A stretch of 51,040 nt of DNA from Martelella radicis (lineage in GTDB: Bacteria > Pseudomonadota > Alphaproteobacteria > Rhizobiales > Rhizobiaceae): assembly GCF_014196625.1 (NCBI RefSeq), contig NZ_JACIDZ010000022.1, positions 1-51,040 on the forward strand, read 5' to 3'. The stretch's first letter is position 1, and each line of letters begins with the position of its first letter. The notes below the pieces were generated by a model that made no database searches, was not told the DNA's origin, and was given only the letters and a program-made list of their open reading frames with translations. This document shows, piece after piece, positions 39,202 through 47,050 of this stretch. The translations under genes and the position numbers were made by a program.

Positions 39202-40580
39202 TCGCCGACGATCTGGGGCGCATGACCGGCTGCTACGGCGAGACGGCGATCGCGACGCCCAATATCGACAGTCTTGCCGCGAGCGGCACGCGCTTCGACA
39301 TGGCCTTCACCTCGACCGCCTCGTGTTCCGCCAGCCGTTCGGTGATCTATACGGGGCTCCACACCCATGAGACCGGTCAATACGGCCTCAACCACGACCA
39401 CCACCATTTCATGACCTTCGATCATGTGGACACCGCGCCGGCGCTTCTGAACGCAGCCGGCATGAAGACCGGGATCATCGGCAAGGTTCATGTCGGGCCT
39501 GACGCGGTCTATCCCTGGCAGGTGCGGGAGGAAAGCTGGGAACGCGACGTGCGCTGGTCGGCAGACCGCGCGGCCGCCTTTTTCGACAGCGCCAAGGCCG
39601 AGCAAAAAACCTTCTTCCTCACCATCGGCTTCATCGATCCGCACCGCGATGAAACCCGCGGCGGCTTCGGCAATGACCGCGTCTATCCCGGCGTAGAGGA
39701 TCGCGTCTTCGCGCCGGAAGATGTCACCGTGCCGCCCTTCCTGACCGACCTGCCGGAAGTGCGCCAGGAGCTTGCCGACTATTACCGTTCGATTGACCGC
39801 CTCGACCAGGGCGTCGGCATGGTGCTGGATGAACTGGAGCGTTCCGGCCTTGCCGATGACACGCTCGTCGTCTTCCTCTCCGACAATGGCTCGCCCTTTC
39901 TGAATTCCAAGACCACGCTTTACGATGCCGGCGTGCACCTTCCGCTTATCATGCGCAGACCCGGTGGGCGCGCTGGCGTTGAAAACCCCAATCTCGTATC
40001 CTTCACCGATATTTTGCCGACCTTTCTCGACTGGACCGGCCACAAGCCCCCGCCCGGCGCGCGCAAGGGCCGTTCGCTGCTGCCGATCCTTGACAGCGAG
40101 ACACTTGAGGACGACTGGCAGGCCGTGTTCGGCTCGCATACCTTCCACGAGGTGACGAATTACTGGCCGACGCGCTTCATGCGCACCACGCGCTACAAAT
40201 ATCACCGCAATGTCGCCTGGCAGCTCGATTTCCCCTTTTCCGGCGACCTCTACGGCTCGCTGACCTGGGAGGGGATCCGCAATCAGGACCCGGCGATGAT
40301 CGGCGGTCGCTCGGTGAAGGACTATGTCCGCCGTCAGCCGGAGGAGCTCTATGATCTGGAGACCGATCCGCACGAGGTCAACAATCTGGCCGGCGACCCC
40401 GGCCACCGCGACCGCCTGCTTGAAATGCGGGCAGCGACCGAGGCCTGGCAGAAGGAGACCGGCGACCCCTGGCTCTACCGCGACGGCGTATCGCTCAGAG
40501 CCATCGAAAAGCACCTCGAAGCCGGCTTGGCCGTACCCGACCGGTTCGACTTCGACCCGGACAATCCGGGTTCTCGCTAG
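39180..40580 (+). CDS. Cytoplasmic formylglycine sulfatase, heparan N-sulfatase (sulfamidase)-like
   Basis: A 466-aa type I sulfatase. The formylglycine motif C49-S-A-S-R53 and metal ligands D10, D11 and a later SDNG are present. Beyond the general fold it matches animal N-sulfoglucosamine sulfohydrolase in long segments, for example TGLHTHETGQYGLNHDHHHF, GMKTGIIGKVHVGP, IDPHRDETRGGF, QAVFGSHTFHEVT and ELYDLETDPHEVNNL. Sulfamidases release sulfate from the amino group of glucosamine. No signal peptide is seen, so it should act in the cytoplasm after import. A formylglycine-generating enzyme is not in the window. Another sulfated sugar cannot be excluded. Confidence 0.85.
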   Translation: MRNILLLIADDLGRMTGCYGETAIATPNIDSLAASGTRFDMAFTSTASCSASRSVIYTGLHTHETGQYGLNHDHHHFMTFDHVDTAPALLNAAGMKTGIIGKVHVGPDAVYPWQVREESWERDVRWSADRAAAFFDSAKAEQKTFFLTIGFIDPHRDETRGGFGNDRVYPGVEDRVFAPEDVTVPPFLTDLPEVRQELADYYRSIDRLDQGVGMVLDELERSGLADDTLVVFLSDNGSPFLNSKTTLYDAGVHLPLIMRRPGGRAGVENPNLVSFTDILPTFLDWTGHKPPPGARKGRSLLPILDSETLEDDWQAVFGSHTFHEVTNYWPTRFMRTTRYKYHRNVAWQLDFPFSGDLYGSLTWEGIRNQDPAMIGGRSVKDYVRRQPEELYDLETDPHEVNNLAGDPGHRDRLLEMRAATEAWQKETGDPWLYRDGVSLRAIEKHLEAGLAVPDRFDFDPDNPGSR

Positions 40581-40593
40581 CCGATCCGATTTA

Positions 40594-40630
40594 CAAAGCC
40601 ATTGCTTTGAAAAGGCGGGGCCGTTATACG
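40594..40630 (+). promoter_or_regulatory. Promoter and palindromic operator of the SufR-like gene
   Basis: TTGCTT (40602-40607), 17 nt, TATACG (40625-40630). The perfect inverted repeat CAAAGC-CATT-GCTTTG (40594-40609) overlaps the -35 box. A related site (13 of 16 matching) lies at the sod promoter. Confidence 0.6.
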
Positions 40631-40660
40631 GGTCGGGTGACACACAAGACCCGATGAAGC

Positions 40661-41344
40661 ATGGCACGCGACACCGAGACCAATCCCCAGAACAGCACTC
40701 CGAGCGCCGGGTATACGACCCGCAGCGCCGGCGACCGCATTCTCATGCAACTGAAAATGCATGGCGGGCTGACGGCGGCCGAGCTCGGAAAGCGCCTCGG
40801 AACCACGGGCGAAGCCGCGCGCCAGCAACTGGCCCGGCTTGCAGAAACGGGGCTCGTTGAGCCCGAAAGCCGGCGTTCCGGCGTCGGCCGCCCGCGCCAG
40901 GTGTGGAGCCTGACGCCAGCCGGCGAGGCGCGTTTTCCCGACACCCATGCGACGCTGACGGTGGAGCTTCTGGAGAGCATTCGCGCCGAGCTTGGCGAAG
41001 CCGCGCTCGAGACGGTGATTGCCGCGCGCGAACGGCGCACCGGCGGCCTTTACAGGACCGCGATGGAGGGCTGCGACAGCCTGGATGAAAAGCTCGCCGT
41101 GCTGACCCGGCTGCGCTCTGCCGAGGGCTATATGGCGGACTGGTACGCGGCGGAAGACGGCACGCGCCGCTTTGTCGAGCACCATTGCCCGATCTGCGCC
41201 GCCGCCACCGCCTGCCAGGGGTTCTGCCGCTCGGAACTCGCGATCTTCCGCCAGCTTCTCGGCCCCTCCGTCGACATCCGCCGCGACGAGCACATCGTCA
41301 AGGGCAGCCGGCGCTGCACCTATGTCGTGAGCGAGACCCGATAG
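40661..41344 (+). CDS. SufR-like winged-helix regulator with Cys cluster
   Basis: A 227-aa regulator. The N-terminal winged helix (about 25-90; GGLTAAELGKRLGTTGEAARQQL) is ArsR/DeoR-like. The C-terminal part has C176, C179, C185, C189 and C219 (HHCPICAAATACQGFCRSEL, later RRCTYVV), the pattern of Fe-S sensing regulators related to SufR. It likely senses iron-sulfur or redox state. Its promoter holds a palindrome whose near copy lies at the sod-ferredoxin promoter nearby, suggesting a small regulon. The TPR gene follows 20 nt later. Confidence 0.82.
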   Translation: MARDTETNPQNSTPSAGYTTRSAGDRILMQLKMHGGLTAAELGKRLGTTGEAARQQLARLAETGLVEPESRRSGVGRPRQVWSLTPAGEARFPDTHATLTVELLESIRAELGEAALETVIAARERRTGGLYRTAMEGCDSLDEKLAVLTRLRSAEGYMADWYAAEDGTRRFVEHHCPICAAATACQGFCRSELAIFRQLLGPSVDIRRDEHIVKGSRRCTYVVSETR

Positions 41345-41364
41345 AAATGGGAAAGGAAAGCTGC

Positions 41365-41685
41365 ATGCCTGCCGGAATTCGCGAGGCGCTGGAAAAACAG
41401 GTGGCCGAGGGCAAGGACAACGCGCTCTGCCGGTTGACGCTCGGCCGCATTCTCGCCGGCGAGGACCGGCTTGACGAGGCGATCGCCCATCTTGTCCGCG
41501 CGCTAGAACTCGACCCCGATTATTCCGCCGCCTATTCGGCGCTCGGCAAGGCCTATCAGCGCAAGGGTGACACCGCGCGCGCCATCGAGACTTTCGGGAA
41601 AGGCGCCGACGTCGCCACCCGCAAGGGCGACCTGCAGGCCGCCCGGCAGATGCAGGTGCTGCACCGCAAGCTGAACAAGGGCTGA
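41365..41685 (+). CDS. Small TPR-repeat protein
   Basis: A 106-aa protein with about two and a half tetratricopeptide repeats (ALCRLTLGRILAGEDRLDEAIAHLVRALELDPDYSAAYSALGKAYQRKGDTARAI contains the typical W/L-A-Y-P spacing). TPR proteins bind partner proteins. The ATG at 41365 has AAGGAAA upstream; an in-frame ATG at 41347 lacks one. It follows the SufR-like regulator by 20 nt and is probably co-transcribed. It is convergent with the flavin reductase gene. Confidence 0.8.
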   Translation: MPAGIREALEKQVAEGKDNALCRLTLGRILAGEDRLDEAIAHLVRALELDPDYSAAYSALGKAYQRKGDTARAIETFGKGADVATRKGDLQAARQMQVLHRKLNKG

Positions 41686-41688
41686 CGT

Positions 41689-42231
41689 TCAGCCGAGACC
41701 CCGATAGCCGCGACCGTGCCAGATCAGCGGCGACGCCCCCTCCTCCCGCGCGATTTCGGCGATCGAGCCGGCAAAGAGCACATGCGTGCCGGTATCGATC
41801 CGGCCGATCACGTCGCAATCGAGCGCCGTCATCGCGCCCTCGAGTTTCGGATTGCCGGAGGTCCACGCCGTCCACGTCCCGCATTTGAAGCGGTGGGCGG
41901 GCGCGATGCGGCCGGCAAAGGCATCGGCCACGGTCCATTGCGTCGCCGAAAGCATGGCGAGCGAGAACGCGCCCTTCTCCGCAATCAGCCCCGCCAGATG
42001 CGCGCTGGCGTCGATCGACACGAGGATGGAGGGCGGCGAGCCGCTGAGGGAGAAGACGGCGGTCGCGGTGCGGCCGGAGCGTTCCCCCTCAGAGGCCGCC
42101 CCCACGATGCAGACGGTTGCGGCAAGCGAGGCCATCGCATCGCGGAAGTCCTGTTTTTCGATCGGCGTTCGGGCCGGTTTTCCAAGCGGCATCGGCCGCG
42201 CGCCATGTGCGGCAAAGGCATCGACCGTCAT
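41689..42231 (-). CDS. Flavin reductase family (FMN-binding) protein
   Basis: A 180-aa protein with the flavin-reductase fold: [15 protein letters not shown], the flavin phosphate-loop region [20 protein letters not shown] and the C-terminal [11 protein letters not shown]. Members reduce FMN/FAD with NAD(P)H and often supply a monooxygenase, or act on their own. No partner oxygenase is in sight. Its ATG overlaps the stop of the ferredoxin gene by 4 nt, so they form one unit and may exchange electrons. Confidence 0.85.
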   Translation of the reverse strand: MTVDAFAAHGARPMPLGKPARTPIEKQDFRDAMASLAATVCIVGAASEGERSGRTATAVFSLSGSPPSILVSIDASAHLAGLIAEKGAFSLAMLSATQWTVADAFAGRIAPAHRFKCGTWTAWTSGNPKLEGAMTALDCDVIGRIDTGTHVLFAGSIAEIAREEGASPLIWHGRGYRGLG

Positions 42232-42569
42232 GATCCCTCTCCCGGTTTTTCGGAGAAGAGATCGCGAAATTTGTTCGGCACGCCCTCCATCTCCTTGGCA
42301 TTTTCAGGCGGCGTGCCCTTGGCGATGATGTTCGGCCAGACTTCCGCATATTTCCGGTTCAGTTCGATCCAGAAATCGAGATCCGGGCCGTCGACATCGG
42401 GCACGATCGCCTCCACCGGACATTCGGGTTCGCACACGCCGCAATCGATGCATTCATCCGGGTGGATGACGAGAAAATTCTCGCCCTCGTAGAAACAGTC
42501 GACGGGGCAGACCTCCACGCAATCCATGTGCTTGCAGGCGATGCAGTCTTCGGTAACGACATAGGTCAT
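42228..42569 (-). CDS. fdxA: 7Fe ferredoxin FdxA
   Basis: A 113-aa ferredoxin of the Azotobacter FdI type carrying one [3Fe-4S] and one [4Fe-4S] cluster. The N-terminal ligands lie among C9, C12, C17, C21 and C25 ([17 protein letters not shown]); the second set is C40, C43, C46 and C50 ([12 protein letters not shown]). The helical C-terminal extension of the 7Fe group is present. It transfers single electrons at low potential and has roles in oxidative stress in related bacteria. It follows sodB by 51 nt and is coupled to the flavin reductase gene. No good ribosome site is visible. Confidence 0.93.
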   Translation of the reverse strand: MTYVVTEDCIACKHMDCVEVCPVDCFYEGENFLVIHPDECIDCGVCEPECPVEAIVPDVDGPDLDFWIELNRKYAEVWPNIIAKGTPPENAKEMEGVPNKFRDLFSEKPGEGS

Positions 42570-42578
42570 GGGATCAGC

Positions 42579-42610
42579 GGGCGCCGCACGCTGCGGAAGG
42601 CGCGGCGCCC
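42579..42610 (-). promoter_or_regulatory. Intercistronic hairpin between sod and fdxA
   Basis: On the transcribed minus strand GGGCGCCGC, 14 nt, GCGGCGCCC form a perfect 9-bp GC stem. No U-tract follows. It could slow decay, attenuate, or mask the fdxA start region 9 nt further on. Confidence 0.5.
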
Positions 42611-42620
42611 GTCCTTTTCA

Positions 42621-43223
42621 TCAGCCGAGATTGGCTTCGGCGAATTCGTAATTGGCGAGCTTGTCGAGGAAGTTGCCGACATAGTCGGGGCGGCGGTTGC
42701 GGAAGTCGAGATAGTAGGAATGCTCCCACACATCGAGGCCGAGCAGGACCTTGCCCTCGCCGGTGGCGAGCGGATTGGAGCCGTTCGGGGTCTTCGCCGT
42801 CTTCAGCTTGCCGTCCTCACCCAGCACGAGCCAGGCCCAGCCGGAGCCGAACTGGCCGACGGCGGCCGCCTTGAAGGCGTCCTTGAAGGCATCGACGGAA
42901 CCGAAATCCTCAACGATCTTGGCTTCCAGACGGCCGGGCATGCCGCCGCCATTGGGCGAAAGAGCGTTCCAGAAATGCAGGTGGTTCCAGTGCTGGCCGG
43001 CATTGTTGAAGACCGGGGCGAGATCGGCCTTGTCCTTGGAAAAGGCGATGATTTCCTCAAGCGACTTGCCCTGAAGATCGGCATTCTTCTCGACGAAGCC
43101 ATTGAGCGTCGTCACATAGGTCTGGTGGTGCTTGCCGTGATGCAGTTCCAGCGTCTCCTGCCCCATGCCGCGGTCGGCAAGGGCGGAATGGGCATAAGGC
43201 AGAGCGGGCAGTTCAAAAGCCAT
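42621..43223 (-). CDS. sodB: Fe/Mn superoxide dismutase
   Basis: A 200-aa cytoplasmic enzyme that converts superoxide to oxygen and peroxide. Metal ligands sit in MGQETLELHHGKHHQTYV (first His), NHLHFW (second), and DVWEHSYYLDF (Asp and last His). The residues around GQHWNHLHFWN and the DVWEHSYYLDFRNRRPDYV end are typical of rhizobial enzymes that can use Fe or Mn, so the metal is left open. GGGAGA precedes the ATG. A tetraloop hairpin and two operator-like sites lie in its upstream region. It likely heads an operon with fdxA. Confidence 0.95.
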   Translation of the reverse strand: MAFELPALPYAHSALADRGMGQETLELHHGKHHQTYVTTLNGFVEKNADLQGKSLEEIIAFSKDKADLAPVFNNAGQHWNHLHFWNALSPNGGGMPGRLEAKIVEDFGSVDAFKDAFKAAAVGQFGSGWAWLVLGEDGKLKTAKTPNGSNPLATGEGKVLLGLDVWEHSYYLDFRNRRPDYVGNFLDKLANYEFAEANLG

Positions 43224-43241
43224 TTTGTTTCTCCCGTGATT

Positions 43242-43257
43242 GCGCGCCGAAGCGCGC
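43242..43257 (-). promoter_or_regulatory. cUUCGg tetraloop hairpin in the sod leader
   Basis: In mRNA sense it reads GCGCGC-UUCG-GCGCGC, a 6-bp GC stem closed by the exceptionally stable C(UUCG)G loop, 18 nt before the sod ATG. It probably protects the 5' end or tunes translation. Confidence 0.65.
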
Positions 43258-43269
43258 CGGTTTATTTAA

Positions 43270-43321
43270 CAAGCAATGCCTTTGAAAATCATCGGCGCAA
43301 ATATGTCAAGCGATGACTTGG
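43270..43321 (-). promoter_or_regulatory. sod promoter with two SufR-like operator candidates
   Basis: On the minus strand TTGACA (43309-43304), 17 nt and TTCAAA (43286-43281) form the promoter. CAAGCAATGCCTTTG (43270-43284) matches the palindrome at 40594-40609 in 13 of 16 positions. A looser copy, CAAGCGATGACTTGG, lies at 43307-43321 over the -35 box. Confidence 0.5.
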
Positions 43322-43362
43322 AAAATTAGAGGGATGCGACGACGATGCCCGCCTCCAAAACG

Positions 43363-43500
43363 ATCTCCCGCCCCCTTGAGGGGGAGATGCCCGACAGGGC
43401 AGAGGGGGGTGAACCTTTTCAGAGAGCACGGAGTTGTCGGCCGATGCCCGACACCCCTCTCTGTCGCGTTCGCGACATCTCCCCCTCAAGGGGGGAGATT
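43363..43500. repeat. Second dispersed inverted-repeat element (138 bp)
   Basis: The ends ATCTCCCGCCCCCTTGAGGG and the complementary CCCCTCAAGGGGGGAGATT are each palindromes; inner arms GATGCCCGACAGGGCAGAGG and CCGACACCCCTCTCTGTCGC are also related in inverted orientation. The make-up (CTCAAG-centred palindromes, paired arms) parallels the other element but the sequence differs. It lies between the sod and haemoglobin promoters. Confidence 0.75.
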
Positions 43501-43595
43501 GATGACCGCGACGCCAGCGCCTCGCCGCCGCCAGGACATAGAAAGCGAACAGCCGGACGCCGCCGAAGGCCAAACGAAACGCGCAAGGAAAACCA

Positions 43596-44003
43596 ATGCA
43601 GCAAACACCTATCACCGAAGCGCTGATCCGCACGGTCGTGACCGAATTCTACGCGAAGGCCCGCAAGGACGCGCTCCTCGGCCCGGTTTTCAGAGGCGTG
43701 GTGCCGGACGAACACTGGGCCGCGCATATCGCGACGATCACCGATTTCTGGAGTTCGGTCTTCCTGAAGACCGGCCGCTACCAGGGCCGGCCAATGCCCA
43801 AACACCTCGCCATCCCGGAGATCTCGGACGACCATTTCCGGCGCTGGCTGACCCTTTTCGGCGAGACGGCGGAGGAGGAATGCGACCCCGAAACCGCCGC
43901 ACGGTTCAAGGAGCGGGCCGCGAAGATTGCCAATGCGATGCGAATCAATATCGCGATGCAGCGCGGGAAAAACCTGGTGGAGATGCGATCGCTGGAAGGA
44001 TAA
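43596..44003 (+). CDS. Group III truncated haemoglobin
   Basis: A 135-aa truncated globin of class III. Marks are YAKARKDALLGPVF near the N-terminus, the Trp-rich turn HWAAHIATITDFWSSVFL and the proximal-His block GRPMPKHLAIPEISDDHFRRW. These haem proteins bind O2 or NO; roles in NO detoxification or sensing are proposed. AAGGAAA precedes the ATG. It stands between the repeat element and the convergent alkylsulfatase gene, near other redox genes. Confidence 0.92.
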   Translation: MQQTPITEALIRTVVTEFYAKARKDALLGPVFRGVVPDEHWAAHIATITDFWSSVFLKTGRYQGRPMPKHLAIPEISDDHFRRWLTLFGETAEEECDPETAARFKERAAKIANAMRINIAMQRGKNLVEMRSLEG

Positions 44004-44096
44004 TGGGCGTCAGGACCAAAATGTCTTGGAGGATGCCGGTGTTTCCGCCGGCATCCGGATTGCAAATTTTTCTTATTCTTCGGAATAGTTCCGGGA

Positions 44097-46046
44097 CTAC
44101 GGCGTAACGATATTGAACCAGAACTCGAATGTGTCGAGCAGAGCCACGAAATTTTCGACCTGCTGCCGGTCGCCCTCGACCATCACCGACCCGTCGTCGA
44201 TTGCCCCCATCATGGTGACCTGGCCGAGATTGATACTATCAAGCACCGAACGGTCGAGCGTCACCGTCGCGTCGACATCGTCGCTCTGGCTGTCGAGCGT
44301 GTAGTTCATCACGCCGTTGGTGACGGTGACGACGAATTCCTCGCCGACATCCGGCATGACGAAGTTAAGCGCGATCTCCTGGCCGGCCGCTTCCGGATGG
44401 TTCAGCCGGACAGCGAGATAGTCGAGATAGGTACCGAGCGGCAGGTTGCGGACAATATCCGGCGAGGCAGTGGCCGGCGTCGCGGCTTCGATAACACCGT
44501 CACGCAGTTCCTTGGCGCCAGACAGATAGAAATTCCGCCAGGGGCCACTTTCGGCCTGATAGCCCATCTGCGCCAGGGCATCGGCCAGGAAGTTCCTGGC
44601 CTCCGCATTGTCCGGATCGGCAAAGACCACATGATTGAGAGCTGTGGCGACCCAGCGGTAATTGCCTGCCTCATAATCGGCTCTCGCCTTCTCGATCACG
44701 GCATCCGCACCGCCGGCATATTCCACGAACTTCGTGCCTTCCTCGACCGGCGGCAGCTCATTGAGCTCGGAGGGGTTGCCTGAGAACCAGCCGAAGTAAA
44801 GCTGGTACTGCGCCTTGGCATTGTGGCTGACACTGCCATAATAACCGCGATTGGAGAATGTCTGCGCCAGGCTGTCGGGAAGCGTCAGCTCCTCGGCAAT
44901 CTCCAGCATGGTCTCACCGCTATTGGCAAGACGAAGCGTCTCGTCGTGGATATAGCGGTAGGTATCGCGCTGCCCCTTCCAGAATTCGATGATTTCTTCG
45001 TTGCCCCATGTCGGCCAGTGATGGCTGCCGAAGCTCACCTCGACCTCGCCGCCGAAACGGTTGATCGTATCATTGATATATTTGGCGAAAAGATCGCCAG
45101 AACGTACCTTGGCGCCGCGCAGCGTGTAGAGATTGTGCAGGGTGTGGTTGATTTCCTCGGCCTGCATCATCGCCTTGAACTGAGGAATATAGAACATCAG
45201 TTCCGCTGGCGCCTCCGCCCCCGGCGTATTCAGGAAGATCATCTCGATGCCGTCGATCGTCTCGGTCTGCGGCGTTTCGCTGATCGTCAGCGTCGGCTCC
45301 ACGATGGTCACCGTGCCGGCTGCCGTCGTCGTGCCAAGACCGGAACCAAGCGAGCCTTCCGGTCCTTTTTCGACAACGTTGCCATACATGTAGGAGGCCC
45401 GCCTGCTCATCGTGTTGCCGGCAATCAGGTTCTCGCTGACTGCCTCCTCGAAAAAGCCGACGGGCGCGACGACGGGAATGCCGTTCGCCTCCATCTCCTC
45501 AGGCGTCGTGATCCCTTTGACGCCGCCGAAATGGTCGACATGGCTATGGGTGAAAATGATGCCGGTGACGGGCAGATCCTCCACATGTTCCCGCAAGAGT
45601 GCAAGCCCGGCCGCAGATGTCTCGTCGGCCGTCAGCGGATCGACAACGATCCAGCCGTTCTCGCCGCGGATGAAGCTCATTACCGCCAGGTCAAAGCCGC
45701 GCACCTGGTAGATGCTGCCCTCGACCACTTCGAACAGGCCGTGAATGGCATTGAGTTCGCTCTGGCGCCATAGGCTCGGATTGGCCGTCGGCGGCGCATC
45801 ACCTTCAAGAAAATCGAAGGCAGCCATGTCATATACGGGGGTGCCATCCGGCATGGTGATTTGGTCGCTGTCGAGCGTCGCGATCAGTCCGCGACGCGCA
45901 TTTTCAAAATCTGTGTCATCGTCGAAAGGCAGATAATCGAGCAAGGCATCATTAGCCTCGATGGTCGTCTGTGTCGCGTCTTGCGCGTTTGCGGTGGCGG
46001 CCAGACCCAGAGCGACACCGCTCACCGCCAATAAAAATCGAAACAT
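44097..46046 (-). CDS. Secreted alkylsulfatase, SdsA/BDS1 type (MBL fold)
   Basis: A 649-aa zinc-dependent type III sulfatase that hydrolyses primary alkyl sulfates such as dodecyl sulfate. The N-terminus is a Sec signal peptide ending ANAQ near residue 22. The metallo-beta-lactamase motif THSHVDH is at about 166-172, followed by the family block AEAPAELMFYIPQ. A helical dimerisation domain and a C-terminal SCP2-like lipid-binding domain complete the family layout. ATG at 46046 is chosen over the adjacent GTG because of AGGAAG spacing. It is divergent from a Crp/Fnr regulator. Confidence 0.93.
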   Translation of the reverse strand: MFRFLLAVSGVALGLAATANAQDATQTTIEANDALLDYLPFDDDTDFENARRGLIATLDSDQITMPDGTPVYDMAAFDFLEGDAPPTANPSLWRQSELNAIHGLFEVVEGSIYQVRGFDLAVMSFIRGENGWIVVDPLTADETSAAGLALLREHVEDLPVTGIIFTHSHVDHFGGVKGITTPEEMEANGIPVVAPVGFFEEAVSENLIAGNTMSRRASYMYGNVVEKGPEGSLGSGLGTTTAAGTVTIVEPTLTISETPQTETIDGIEMIFLNTPGAEAPAELMFYIPQFKAMMQAEEINHTLHNLYTLRGAKVRSGDLFAKYINDTINRFGGEVEVSFGSHHWPTWGNEEIIEFWKGQRDTYRYIHDETLRLANSGETMLEIAEELTLPDSLAQTFSNRGYYGSVSHNAKAQYQLYFGWFSGNPSELNELPPVEEGTKFVEYAGGADAVIEKARADYEAGNYRWVATALNHVVFADPDNAEARNFLADALAQMGYQAESGPWRNFYLSGAKELRDGVIEAATPATASPDIVRNLPLGTYLDYLAVRLNHPEAAGQEIALNFVMPDVGEEFVVTVTNGVMNYTLDSQSDDVDATVTLDRSVLDSINLGQVTMMGAIDDGSVMVEGDRQQVENFVALLDTFEFWFNIVTP

Positions 46047-46213
46047 CACAATTGCTTCCTCATGTTTTCATTGTTAAATCCAGTAGAAACCGCAACCGCA
46101 CCGATTGCACCGGAATTGTCGTTCGCATCCAGCTTGTTTTAGTGTATGTTTAACCAATGCTTCCGACCTCCTCATCTGAGGATATTGATGAAATAAGCTG
46201 CGGAGGCGGCGCC

Positions 46214-46981
46214 GTGAGCTCAGAAATTGAACAGGCGATTGAATTAGTGTCGCATCAGGGCTGGTATTCCGAGTGTGGACCGGCAACCCGCGCGCTTCTG
46301 ACCACGATCATGAAACTTCGCCGATACGCGCCGGGCGAGGCGATCTATCTCGTCGGCGACTGGGCGGACGGCGTCTACGGCCTCACCTCGGGCGGGATCG
46401 ATATATCCATTCCACGGGCGGACGGTCTGGACTTCACCTTCCACCGCGCCGAAAGCGGCTTCTGGATCGGCGATCTGGCGATGATCTCAAAGTCGAGAAG
46501 GCTGGTATCCATCTATGCGGCGGAAGAGGTCACTATGCTGCATATGCGCGCAACCGACCTGAGTGTGCTCTTGCATAAGCACCCCTCCCTCTTTCACGAC
46601 TTCTACAGGCTAAGTTACCAGAACTTCGCGGTCACCTTCCAGCTCCTGTCCAACATCTCCATGGCCTCATCGGAAGGCCGTGTGGCGCTGCGCCTTCTAC
46701 TGCAGCTAGAGAATGCGCCGGACCCTCGCGGGCGGATCAGGATTTCGCAATCGAAACTGGCGGAGATCGTCGCCCTGTCGGCGCCCACGCTTCAGCGTGT
46801 ACTGAGACGCCTGAAGGATCTTGGGTGCATCGAGCAGCGCTACGGCGAAATCCACATCACCAACCGCGCTGCCCTGCTGAAAGTCTGCGGCGAAGGCGCC
46901 GGCCTCGGTTCCTTTACCCGCGGTCCCGACTATATCCCGCCGCCTCAGCCGACCACGCTCGACCTGCCGCCGAGAGTTTGA
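46214..46981 (+). CDS. Crp/Fnr family transcriptional regulator
   Basis: A 255-aa regulator with an N-terminal cyclic-nucleotide-binding fold (about 20-140; APGEAIYLVGDWADGVYGL) and a C-terminal helix-turn-helix (about 175-230; ISQSKLAEIVALSAPTLQRVLRRL). No Fe-S cysteine set of FNR is seen. GTG at 46214 has a perfect GGAGG 7 nt upstream, while an ATG 57 nt before it has none, so GTG is chosen. Being divergent from the alkylsulfatase gene, it probably controls it. It is convergent with parC. Confidence 0.88.
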   Translation: MSSEIEQAIELVSHQGWYSECGPATRALLTTIMKLRRYAPGEAIYLVGDWADGVYGLTSGGIDISIPRADGLDFTFHRAESGFWIGDLAMISKSRRLVSIYAAEEVTMLHMRATDLSVLLHKHPSLFHDFYRLSYQNFAVTFQLLSNISMASSEGRVALRLLLQLENAPDPRGRIRISQSKLAEIVALSAPTLQRVLRRLKDLGCIEQRYGEIHITNRAALLKVCGEGAGLGSFTRGPDYIPPPQPTTLDLPPRV

Positions 46982-47050
46982 GGTTCGAATGACACCGACG
47001 CGGAGCATGCTTCGGTCCGGAAAGACGAGTGATACTGGAGAGCGCCGGCA

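Larger units (their letters stand above)
43224..43595. other. Divergent region: sod promoter and a second repeat family
   Basis: These 372 bases carry no credible gene. The left third holds the sod leader, promoter and palindromes (43242-43321); the right part is a 138-bp inverted-repeat element (43363-43500), followed by the haemoglobin gene's leader. Confidence 0.65.

Noticed and set aside
40594-40609. CAAAGC-CATT-GCTTTG as a terminator for the sulfatase gene
   Set aside because: The stem is only 6 bp and A/T-rich with no T-run after it; its overlap with a good -35 box makes an operator more likely.
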